Under the pieces are notes generated by a model. That model did not search any database. It had not been told where the DNA came from and saw only the letters and a program-made list of their open reading frames with translations. Of a stretch of 52,354 nucleotides of DNA, positions 25,913 through 32,847 are shown in pieces (position 1 is the stretch's first letter; each line of letters starts with the position of its first letter). The stretch is taken from assembly GCA_017464085.1 (NCBI GenBank), contig JAFUEE010000155.1:1-52354 (forward strand). Direction: 5' to 3'. This DNA is from Pseudomonadota bacterium (GTDB taxonomy: Bacteria; Myxococcota_A; Bradymonadia; UBA4248). A program made the position numbers and the translations under genes.

Positions 25913-27144
25913 GTGAATTAACTGTATCGATATCTCCGCATATCCGCAATCGTGAGTCCGTGCCGAAAATCATGTGGACGGTCATCGCTTGCCTGATGCC
26001 CGTTCTGGTGCTTTCGACCGTGCTGTTTGGCTGGCGCGCGCTCGCGCTGGTGGCGATTTCAGTCGCGAGCTGTGTCGGCGTGGAGGCGCTCTGCCAGAAG
26101 CTGATGAAACGCCCTGTGCGCATCAAGGACGGCAGCGCGGTGTTGACGGGCATTTTGCTCGCGTATGTGCTTCCGCCAGGCGTGTCGCTGGCGCTTCCGG
26201 CAGTCGGAGCCGTGATGGCGATGTTCATCGGCAAGCAGCTGATGGGCGGCCTGGGGTATAATATATTCAATCCGGCATTGCTGGCTCGCGCGTTTTTGAT
26301 GGTGTCGTTCCCGGTGGCAATGACGACGGCGTGGATTATGCCGACGCCGCTTGTAGATCTGGGCATTGCGGGGCAATGGATCGCGTCTTTGAACGGGATG
26401 CCCGTTGCGGATGCAGTGACTTCCGCGACGCCGCTGGGGACGCTCAGCGAGCATGGCCTGGCGGCATTTCATCAGGCATTTGGGGATGGCGCAGGGCTTT
26501 ATGGCAGTTTTTTTGTGGGCTATAAGCCTGGCTGTATCGGGGAGACGTCCGGACTTCTGCTGCTCTTGGGCGGTCTGTTTTTGATCTTTAAGAAGTATAT
26601 CACCTGGCATATCCCTGTGGCGATGCTGGGGACGATTGCGCTTCTGACCTGGATGTTTGGCGGCGATGCGCTGTTTACAGGGGATCCGCTGGCGGCTGTG
26701 CTCTCTGGCGGCGCGATTTTGGGCGCATTCTTTATGGCCACGGATTATGTGACATCGCCTTCAAACAAGATGTCACAGCTCATCTTTGGGATGGCGATCG
26801 GGGCGATCACGGTTCTGATCCGCCTCAAAGGCGGATATCCTGAGGGCGTCTGCTATGCGATTCTTCTGATGAATCCGCTCAGCACGGTTCTGGACGATAT
26901 GTTTAAACGACAGCGTTTTTCGCCAGCACCTGAGGCAAAGCCTGAAGAAAAGAAGCTGGAAAATAAGGCAGAAAACAAATCTGACGCGGCAAAGCCAGCC
27001 GAAGACAAAGCCGCAGATAAATCTGACGCGGCAAAGCCAGTCGGAGACAATGCCGCAGATAAATCTGACGCGGCAAAGCCTGCGGAAGAGAAGCCTTCTG
27101 ATGTTCAGGTGGCGGATAAGGCGGAATCGAAGGGGGATATCTGA
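25909..27144 (+). CDS. rnfD: Rnf complex membrane subunit RnfD with repetitive C-tail
   Basis: 411 residues. Multi-pass membrane protein of the NqrB/RnfD family. The covalent FMN attachment motif is TSATPLG, with Thr174 as the expected acceptor of ApbE. GYNIFNPALLARAF and the late TDYVTSPSNKMSQLIFG motif are family hallmarks. Residues about 336-411 form an unusual Lys/Asp/Ala tail with three near-copies of KSDAAKPAEDKAAD, probably disordered and cytoplasmic. Start 25909 overlaps the rnfC stop; the rnfG ATG overlaps this gene's stop. Confidence 0.95.
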   Translation: MSELTVSISPHIRNRESVPKIMWTVIACLMPVLVLSTVLFGWRALALVAISVASCVGVEALCQKLMKRPVRIKDGSAVLTGILLAYVLPPGVSLALPAVGAVMAMFIGKQLMGGLGYNIFNPALLARAFLMVSFPVAMTTAWIMPTPLVDLGIAGQWIASLNGMPVADAVTSATPLGTLSEHGLAAFHQAFGDGAGLYGSFFVGYKPGCIGETSGLLLLLGGLFLIFKKYITWHIPVAMLGTIALLTWMFGGDALFTGDPLAAVLSGGAILGAFFMATDYVTSPSNKMSQLIFGMAIGAITVLIRLKGGYPEGVCYAILLMNPLSTVLDDMFKRQRFSPAPEAKPEEKKLENKAENKSDAAKPAEDKAADKSDAAKPVGDNAADKSDAAKPAEEKPSDVQVADKAESKGDI

Positions 27145-28043
27145 TGAAAAAGTCTGCATTGAAAGACATCTCCAGCATCGTGATCCGCCTGACTGTGACA
27201 TGCCTGCTGGCTGGCATTATCATGGGCCTGGCATTCGTGCTGACGCATGATGCGAAGGAAAAGAATGAGCAGATACGCGATGAGCGCGTGATGTATTCTA
27301 TTTTGGGGTATGACAAGAAGAATCCTGCGCCCAAGACGATGTCATTGCATACGGTTTACCGCTATATTCTGACGGCTGGGGAGACGCAGACTGTCGCGTA
27401 TCTCGTGCCGGTGGAAAGCAACTACAGCCTTGTGGAAGTTGATCTTTCGGGGGCATTTGTTCGGCAGATTGCGCTGGATGCGGATGCGTCAAAGCTCAGA
27501 AATGAGGGGGAACGCAATTCGGTTGTACAGGATGCAGTGGGCAGTGATGTCGAATCGCGTTTTGCAGATCAGTTCATCATTGTGATGAACGGGGGCAAAC
27601 GCACGGCATATATTTTAGACGGGCGTTATCCCGGGTTTAAGACATTTATTCGTGTCAAGATGGCTTTGGCGGCAGATTATTCGATGCTCGGCTTTGAAGT
27701 GCTCGAACATGAGGAAGACCCGGGGCTTGGCGGGGAGATCGAGCAGAAGTGGTTTCGCGGTCAGTTTGAAGGCAAGTCTTTCGAGCAGCTGAAAGCCGCG
27801 CATGTCGTGCGCCAGCCGATGCCCGATGATCTGCGCGCGGCGATTATCGCAAAGAAACCGACACAGGAAGATGAAAAAATCCGAGCGGCACACGTCGGGG
27901 ATGATATCTATGCGCTGACGGGGGCGACGATTTCTTCACGTTCTGTTTTGAACGGCAATCAGGCTATGGTCAGGAAATTCACCTATCGCATGGATTTGCT
28001 CGACCAGGTGATCAAAACTCAGGGCATTAAGGTTACATTTTGA
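27144..28043 (+). CDS. rnfG: Rnf complex flavoprotein subunit RnfG
   Basis: 299 residues. One N-terminal membrane helix (12-33), then a periplasmic FMN-binding domain ending in ALTGATISSRSVLNG, where Thr262 is the expected FMN-bearing residue. GFEVLEHEEDPGLGGEI is the conserved loop that precedes it. RnfG accepts electrons within the complex. The ATG overlaps the rnfD stop. Downstream is a 21-bp perfect hairpin, so the rnfCDG transcript may end or be processed there; rnfE and rnfA lie beyond two opposite-strand genes. Confidence 0.95.
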   Translation: MKKSALKDISSIVIRLTVTCLLAGIIMGLAFVLTHDAKEKNEQIRDERVMYSILGYDKKNPAPKTMSLHTVYRYILTAGETQTVAYLVPVESNYSLVEVDLSGAFVRQIALDADASKLRNEGERNSVVQDAVGSDVESRFADQFIIVMNGGKRTAYILDGRYPGFKTFIRVKMALAADYSMLGFEVLEHEEDPGLGGEIEQKWFRGQFEGKSFEQLKAAHVVRQPMPDDLRAAIIAKKPTQEDEKIRAAHVGDDIYALTGATISSRSVLNGNQAMVRKFTYRMDLLDQVIKTQGIKVTF

Positions 28044-28050
28044 GTTTTTT

Positions 28051-28097
28051 GCGGGGGAAACGCTTTCTTTTGTGCCAAAAGAAAGCGTTTCCCCCGC
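28051..28097. other. Perfect 21-bp hairpin after rnfG
   Basis: Left arm 28051-28071 (GCGGGGGAAACGC then TTTCTTTT), loop gtgcc, right arm 28077-28097, all 21 pairs matched. A T6 run precedes it (28045-28050) and no U-run follows, so it is not a standard terminator on either strand. A second, weaker pair GCCCCCT/AGGGGGC spans 28098-28131. It lies between the convergent rnfG and 28218-29087 genes. Confidence 0.85.
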
Positions 28098-28217
28098 GCC
28101 CCCTTCCTAAAGAAAGGCTGTGTGAGGGGGCAGGCGCCGTCTGCGTCATTCGACAATAGAGATAAGCCATGCACTTGAAATCAAGCCATGAGCTTTATCA
28201 GGCTACTGCCTGCACGC

Positions 28218-29087
28218 TTAGGGAACACTCAATATATTGAATGTGACGAGTGCTGTGGGATACCAATCCTTGGGCATATTTGCAGATATTTTAGTGACCG
28301 CACGGCTCATGCAGGTGTTGAGGTTGGAAATATAGGCATCCCCGAGATAAGGTTCGCCTTCAAATAGGTTATCGAGAGAAAGCCTGCCATTTTTATTAAC
28401 GCTGATATTCAGTGAGATCGTGATGTAGTGTGGAAGCGGGGAGGTGTATGTTTTCGACATGCATCGCCTGAGGACGAAATTGAGACGATATTCCAGAGCC
28501 TTTTCATATTTTTCTTTGAGCACATCGAGGATGTGTTGCGTCTTTTCGGGCGCATCTTCGTCTGACTCGATATCCCAGATAAAGTTATCGACAGTGGGGA
28601 AGAATTGAAGGTTGTCTTTGTCTGTCAGGCCATGCGCTTTCATGATGCGCAGCTGGTCTTCTTTATATTGCTGGCGTTTTTGCGCTGCCAGGCGTTTCTG
28701 TTCAGCGTTTTGTTTTTCAAGAGGCGTGAGCTCGTCCTCGTCTTTGACAGGGGCGGATACAGAGGCCAGGGGCGGTTGTAGGTGAGCGATTGCTTCCTGG
28801 GGTGTGGTTTCTTCAGATACGGTCATGAGCGCTAAAATGACGAGAAAGACGATAAAAAGCCCGATGGAAACGAGGATAAAGATAATACAAAACCATTTGA
28901 TCACGCGAAAGACTATGTCATGAGAGGGCTTTTGCTCTTCAGAAGGGTCAAAAATCCACTTCAGGACATCACCGGCTGCTTCCGATAATCTCTTTGGCGG
29001 TTTAGGGGTATTCTGGGATGGGTGAAAATCGAGAGGAGAATAATGCTGCTGATTTTCAGGGGATTTGGTTAATTTGTCTTTAAGCAT
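28218..29087 (-). CDS. Single-pass membrane protein with C-terminal AgmX/TonB-like domain (paralogue 1)
   Basis: 289 residues. Cytoplasmic N-terminus of about 65 residues, one membrane helix (about 68-92), a Lys/Gln-rich coiled-coil segment (about 122-150), and a C-terminal beta domain ending FNILSVP. The pattern HYITISLNISVNKNGRL.....NLNTCMSRAVTKI resembles the AgmX/PglI or TonB C-terminal fold, with one conserved Cys. It is a paralogue of the gene 29 bp upstream (29117-29962): same topology, same coiled coil, matching ends (IxSxP). No good SD. Both sit between rnfG and rnfE on the opposite strand. Confidence 0.65.
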   Translation of the reverse strand: MLKDKLTKSPENQQHYSPLDFHPSQNTPKPPKRLSEAAGDVLKWIFDPSEEQKPSHDIVFRVIKWFCIIFILVSIGLFIVFLVILALMTVSEETTPQEAIAHLQPPLASVSAPVKDEDELTPLEKQNAEQKRLAAQKRQQYKEDQLRIMKAHGLTDKDNLQFFPTVDNFIWDIESDEDAPEKTQHILDVLKEKYEKALEYRLNFVLRRCMSKTYTSPLPHYITISLNISVNKNGRLSLDNLFEGEPYLGDAYISNLNTCMSRAVTKISANMPKDWYPTALVTFNILSVP

Positions 29088-29116
29088 GTTGTTTTGGGAT
29101 GATGCGGCGGGGTAAA

Positions 29117-29962
29117 TTATGGGATGCTGATGATTGTGAGTTTGATATTGGCAGAGAGCTTCTGCTTGCCGAACGGGTTTTTAAGTTTTGAAACTGATTT
29201 GTTCAGGCATTTCTGAACGTCTTTGAGTTCGTCCGGCTCGAGGTATTTGGCTTGTATGGGCTGAAGTGCCGGGGCTTTTCCATTCGCGAACGATATTGAG
29301 ATCGGAAAAGCGGTTTCTTTGGGAAATGTTTTTTTATAATTTTCCAGCAGGCATTGTTCCATTTTTTCTGAGATGAGTGGTGAGGCTTTTTCTTCAAAAG
29401 CGCTGATACCTTTTGCGGTTTTCTTTGAATTTTCGAGATCCCAGGTGATCGGGCTGTCAGTGATGATGTACATGATTTTTCCATCTTCTGGGATATAGGG
29501 TTTGAGGAGGGCATCATCAGCGGCTTGCTCGGCGAGCTGGTCGATTTCTTCTTTGAGTTCTCTTTCCTGTCGTTCCTGTTCTGCCAGTCTATTTTTCTCT
29601 TTTTCTATTAAGGCCTGGCGCTCCATTTCGGCTTCAGCTATAGCTCTAGCGACGCCTTTTGCCCTTTCAGCTCTAATTTTTTCGTATTCGGCGTTGACTT
29701 GACGTTCGTGTAGGTCGAAACTGAAACTTGTTCGTGCGGATTCGGGTCCACGGAAGAATAAGCCCCAGATGGTGACTGCGATCATGCCGCAAATCAGCAG
29801 AATGGCAGTTCCAAGCATGAGGATGCCTTTGATCTTGTTTGTTTGATTGATTTTGGACAGTCCGTGGGAAATCAGTTTTTCTTTTTGGTTGGCGCCGTAG
29901 GCGTTCAGATCCCAGGGATTGTAATCAGGAGTATTTGGATCGTCGTGATTTGGGAATGACAT
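29117..29962 (-). CDS. Single-pass membrane protein with coiled coil (paralogue 2)
   Basis: 281 residues. Cytoplasmic N-terminus (1-44), membrane helix (about 46-70), a long charged coiled coil (about 85-155; EKEKNRLAEQERQERELKEE), and a C-terminal beta domain with QKCLNKSVSKL and the ending LTIISIP, parallel to the neighbouring paralogue. The N-terminus is rich in Asp, Pro and Asn. No SD precedes the ATG; the sequence there is in fact the complement of one. A periplasmic structural or gliding/secretion-type role is possible for AgmX-like domains, but nothing here proves it. Confidence 0.62.
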   Translation of the reverse strand: MSFPNHDDPNTPDYNPWDLNAYGANQKEKLISHGLSKINQTNKIKGILMLGTAILLICGMIAVTIWGLFFRGPESARTSFSFDLHERQVNAEYEKIRAERAKGVARAIAEAEMERQALIEKEKNRLAEQERQERELKEEIDQLAEQAADDALLKPYIPEDGKIMYIITDSPITWDLENSKKTAKGISAFEEKASPLISEKMEQCLLENYKKTFPKETAFPISISFANGKAPALQPIQAKYLEPDELKDVQKCLNKSVSKLKNPFGKQKLSANIKLTIISIP

Positions 29963-29995
29963 AAGGAGGGTATCCTTTAGCGCGCTGAAGCTGTT

Positions 29996-30097
29996 GGCGG
30001 CGCGTATCGGCGTTTAGCCGATAGCGGCGCCCTCGGCAGCGTATGCCGCAGGCATAGCGGCCGAAGCGAGCCGTGCATGACACCGTGGTGTCGTGCA
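29996..30097 (+). repeat. Two nested palindromes and a hairpin upstream of rnfE
   Basis: 29996-30031: outer GGCGGCGC/GCGGCGCC (one mismatch), unpaired g, TATCGGC-gttta-GCCGATA. 30033-30064: outer TCGGCAGC/GCGGCCGA (one mismatch), unpaired g, TATGCC-gca-GGCATA. 30074-30097: TGCATGACACC-gt-GGTGTCGTGCA, 11 pairs with one G-T. They fill most of the 233-bp gap before rnfE. Confidence 0.8.
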
Positions 30098-30195
30098 GGG
30101 GCGCAAATACATTGAAAAATAAGGGTGTTGGGGATAATATCGAAGTTCGCGTGTACGCGCGGATTTCTGGTCATTTATATTTAAAGATTTCTGTT

Positions 30196-30816
30196 ATGTC
30201 TAATGAACTTTCAAAAGGCGCGCTGATTTCGCGGGGAATACTGAGCCAGAACCCCGTGTTCAAGCTTGCGCTTTCCATGTGTCCTGCGGTCGGGATGTCG
30301 ACGACGGTCATGAACGGCCTGATGCTCGGTGTGGCGGTGCTGTTTGTGCAGATATTTTCGAGCCTGACGATCTCGCTGTTCAAGAACTGGATACATCCGC
30401 GTATCCGCATCCCGACGTACACGCTGACGATCGCGACCTGGGTGACGGTGATAGACCTCGTGCTGGCGGCGGTTTTTCCGGGAGCGTATGCGCAGATGGG
30501 CATATTTATCAAGCTGATCGTGGCATTTGCGATCATCACGATGCGGCTTGAGACGTTTGCGTGCAAGGAGTCGCCGTCTGATTCATTTTTCGATGCGGTC
30601 GGGATGGGGCTCGGGTTTATGGTCGGCATGGTGGCGATCGGTTTCGTGCGCGAGCTGCTCGGTTCAGGGACGGTGTTCGGGTATGACCTGCTCGGTTTCA
30701 AGCCGTTTTTGTTCTTTATTTTGCCGTGCGCGGGTTTCTTCGTGGTGGGCCTGATGATGGCATTTTTCAACTGGATCGAAGCCAGGTATCGCGAAAGGAT
30801 GGCGCAGAAATCATGA
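30196..30816 (+). CDS. rnfE: Rnf complex membrane subunit RnfE
   Basis: 206 residues, the usual length. Six predicted membrane helices; hallmarks NPVFKLALSMCPAVGMSTT near the N-terminus (including the conserved Cys), IRIPTYTLTIATWVTVIDL, and FACKESPSDSFFDAVGMGLGF with a second conserved Cys. RnfE and RnfA form the inverted pair that holds the membrane 2Fe-2S centre. I chose ATG 30196 from the family N-terminus; the open frame to 30073 runs into palindromes. The SD is weak (AAAGA). The stop overlaps the rnfA ATG. Confidence 0.95.
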   Translation: MSNELSKGALISRGILSQNPVFKLALSMCPAVGMSTTVMNGLMLGVAVLFVQIFSSLTISLFKNWIHPRIRIPTYTLTIATWVTVIDLVLAAVFPGAYAQMGIFIKLIVAFAIITMRLETFACKESPSDSFFDAVGMGLGFMVGMVAIGFVRELLGSGTVFGYDLLGFKPFLFFILPCAGFFVVGLMMAFFNWIEARYRERMAQKS

Positions 30817-31769
30817 GCAAAAAGACACGCGACATATTGATCGTCCTCGGTGCGGCGGTCGTGATTTTCGGCGTGACGGCGCTGATCATGCTGTTTGGCG
30901 GGGGTAATTCGGATGGTTTCGTGACATCGCAGACGTTCGGGCAGACAAATGAGATTGTGCTGACGACGGCGCAGCCGGTGAAGGATGTGCCGTCGGCTGA
31001 AGCGTTCACGGTGTTTGAGGAGAACGATCCCGACATTCAGATGCATCCCGCGAGTGTTTCTGCGGATGGCAAGGCCCTGAAGCTGACGTTTGCGGAGCCG
31101 CTCAATCAGGACAATCCCCACATGGTGAAGGCGCCCGAGCTCGTGCCAGGCGTCGGCCCGCTTTCTGTGGAAGTCTCGCGCTCGTATTGGGGCTATCTGC
31201 TGTCGATCCTGATCTCGGCGCTGCTGATCAACAACTATGTCTTTACGAAATATCTCGGCCTGTGCGTGTTCATGGGCACATCGAAGCGCAAATCGACGGC
31301 GACGGGCATGGGGATCGTGTTCATGATTGTCATGCTCGTGTCTGCGGTGATGAGCTGGTTGGTCAACCGGTATGTGCTCGTGCCGTATCATCTCGATTTT
31401 CTGCAGGTCGTCGTGTTCATCGGGCTCGTGTCGCTGACCGTCCAGGCGGTCGATACGATATTGCGCAAGATCAACCCGATACTTTTCAACGCATTCGGCG
31501 TGTTTCTCGTGCTTGTGATCGCGAACTGCATCATCATCGCGGTGCCGCTTTATATGGCGAGCAATCAATATAATCTGATTGAGACGGTGATGCTTGCGCT
31601 GGGGGCTGGCGGCGGCTTTTTGCTGGCGCTCTATCTGATGTCGAGCGTTCGCGAGCGTCTTGAGCTGGCGCAAATTCCGGAGAGTTTTAAGGGGCTGCCG
31701 ATCGCGTTTATCGTAGCCGGTCAGTTCGCGCTCGCGTTCCTTGGGTTTTCTGGCCTTCAGATACACTGA
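30813..31769 (+). CDS. rnfA: Rnf complex membrane subunit RnfA with N-terminal extension
   Basis: 318 residues against about 190 for typical RnfA. Residues about 128-318 are RnfA proper: LISALLINNYVFTKYLGLCVFMG with the conserved Cys, SLTVQAVDTILRKINPILFNAFGVFLVLVIANCII with the second Cys, and MSSVRERLELAQIPESFKGLPIAFI. The first 127 residues add a membrane helix (about 9-30) and an extracytoplasmic segment of about 95 residues (GKALKLTFAEPLN strand) that may be an Ig-like beta domain. The reading frame is continuous with the rnfE ATGA overlap, so the extension looks genuine. Confidence 0.92.
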   Translation: MSKKTRDILIVLGAAVVIFGVTALIMLFGGGNSDGFVTSQTFGQTNEIVLTTAQPVKDVPSAEAFTVFEENDPDIQMHPASVSADGKALKLTFAEPLNQDNPHMVKAPELVPGVGPLSVEVSRSYWGYLLSILISALLINNYVFTKYLGLCVFMGTSKRKSTATGMGIVFMIVMLVSAVMSWLVNRYVLVPYHLDFLQVVVFIGLVSLTVQAVDTILRKINPILFNAFGVFLVLVIANCIIIAVPLYMASNQYNLIETVMLALGAGGGFLLALYLMSSVRERLELAQIPESFKGLPIAFIVAGQFALAFLGFSGLQIH

Positions 31770-31772
31770 TCA

Positions 31773-31960
31773 CGGCTCTCCAGAGACGTTCGACCGAACG
31801 TCTTTACATCTTGCGCGTCTATGCGTTGCATACGCCGCGCGTGGCGCGCCTATGCCTGACGGCATACGGCTCTCCAGAGACGTTCGACCGAACGTCTTTA
31901 CATCTTGCGCGTCTATGCGTTGCATACGCCGCGCGTGGCGCGCCTATGCCTGACGGCATA
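31773..31960 (-). repeat. Two identical 94-bp tandem copies of palindromic module after rnfA
   Basis: 31773-31866 and 31867-31960 are identical. Each holds the terminator-like hairpin GACGTTCG-ac-CGAACGTC followed by TTTAC, then two reverse-orientation nested palindromes: TATGC-gtt-GCATA (outer GCGCGTC/GCCGCGC) and TATGCC-tgac-GGCATA. In the first unit the outer right arm of the last palindrome is missing; in the second it is present (GGCGCGCC...GGCGCG), so the duplication joint lies exactly at the end of the ATA core. Confidence 0.9.
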
Positions 31961-32006
31961 CGGCGCGTGAGTTTGCAATGACTGTCAGGGCGCAATGACA
32001 GATTAA

Positions 32007-32115
32007 GGCAAGTCTGATTAATTGGCCCCTAACCCCTGGCACCTTTCCCCGATCTGGCAAGGGGAGCGGATTTGCGCGATATCATGATTGAAGATTATGC
32101 AATTGTTCAGAGTTT
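32007..32115 (+). repeat. Element B, copy 1 (standalone)
   Basis: 109 bp matching 42309-42417 without gaps at 102 of 109 positions (94%). Contains a CCTTTCCCC/GGCAAGG-type hairpin and the constant stretch GATTTGCGCGATATCATG. Here it stands alone upstream of maf; the other copy lies inside element A. No coding capacity. The remainder of 31961-32187 shows only the CTGTCA/TGACAG hairpin and the maf promoter box. Confidence 0.85.
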
Positions 32116-32145
32116 CCTTAATAGATTTCTTGTATATGGATGATC

Positions 32146-32151
32146 TATAAT
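32146..32151 (+). promoter_or_regulatory. Candidate -10 box for maf
   Basis: TATAAT matches the sigma-70 -10 consensus, 37 bp before the maf ATG. No good -35 hexamer is seen at 16-18 bases upstream, so this is tentative. Confidence 0.4.
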
Positions 32152-32187
32152 CGCATCTGAGGCGCATTTTTGAAAAGGAGATGGCGC

Positions 32188-32766
32188 ATGATTATATTAG
32201 CGAGCACGAGCAAGTATCGAAAAAAACTGATGGCGGATGCAGGTTTTGAGGCAACATGTGTCTCCCCGGCGTATGAAGAGCGGCCGGTGGCAGGGCTTCA
32301 TCCTCTGGAATTGATCGCCTATCACGCGAAGCACAAGGCGTTATCTGTGTCAGTGAAATATCCCGAGGCGATTGTCATCGGGTCTGATCAGGGGCTTGTG
32401 GATGGCGATGTGCTGCTTGGCAAGCCCGGAAGTGTGGAAAATGCCTGCGCACAGCTTGAGGGGCTTCGCGGGCATGTGGCGATATTGGCGACGAGCCTGG
32501 TCGTCGTGCGCGGTGCGGAAGTGCTCGAATATCAGAACCGCGCAAAGCTTCATTTCCGCGAGGATCTTTCAGAAGCGGCCATTCGCGCATACGTCAGGGC
32601 TGATATGCCGCTTGATTGCGCGGGTTCGTTCAAGATCGAGTCGCGCGGTTCCCGGCTATTTTCAGCCATTGAATGCGATGATCCGACAGCGATACAGGGG
32701 CTCCCGATGATGAAGCTCACGGCGATGCTCGTGCAGCTGGAGCCGTCTCTGGATATCAGTTTTTAG
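32188..32766 (+). CDS. maf: Maf/YceF-family nucleotide pyrophosphatase
   Basis: 192 residues. Maf hallmarks: LASTSKYRKKLMADAGF at the N-terminus, YHAKHKA, IGSDQGLV.GDVLLGKPGS (the SDQ/T loop and KP), and a late CAGSFKIESRGSRLF..IE.DDPTAIQGLP. Family members hydrolyse non-canonical or canonical NTPs to NMPs. I chose ATG 32188 (AAGGAG about 7 bases upstream) rather than the in-frame TTG at 32170. Single gene; the 3' end faces the lipoprotein gene at 32848. Confidence 0.9.
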   Translation: MIILASTSKYRKKLMADAGFEATCVSPAYEERPVAGLHPLELIAYHAKHKALSVSVKYPEAIVIGSDQGLVDGDVLLGKPGSVENACAQLEGLRGHVAILATSLVVVRGAEVLEYQNRAKLHFREDLSEAAIRAYVRADMPLDCAGSFKIESRGSRLFSAIECDDPTAIQGLPMMKLTAMLVQLEPSLDISF

Positions 32767-32847
32767 TCAGGCATTCATAAAGATATGTATGAGCCCGCTT
32801 CACTGAGCATTTCTTTCATGATGTCGGTGATGCGGGCTGGCGTGAGG

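Noticed and set aside
28051..28097. Rho-independent terminator for rnfG
   Set aside because: No U-run follows the stem on either strand; it is recorded as a hairpin instead.
30171..31766. 531-codon minus-strand open frame
   Set aside because: It is the antisense shadow of rnfE and rnfA, rich in His and Arg; the plus-strand proteins match known families.
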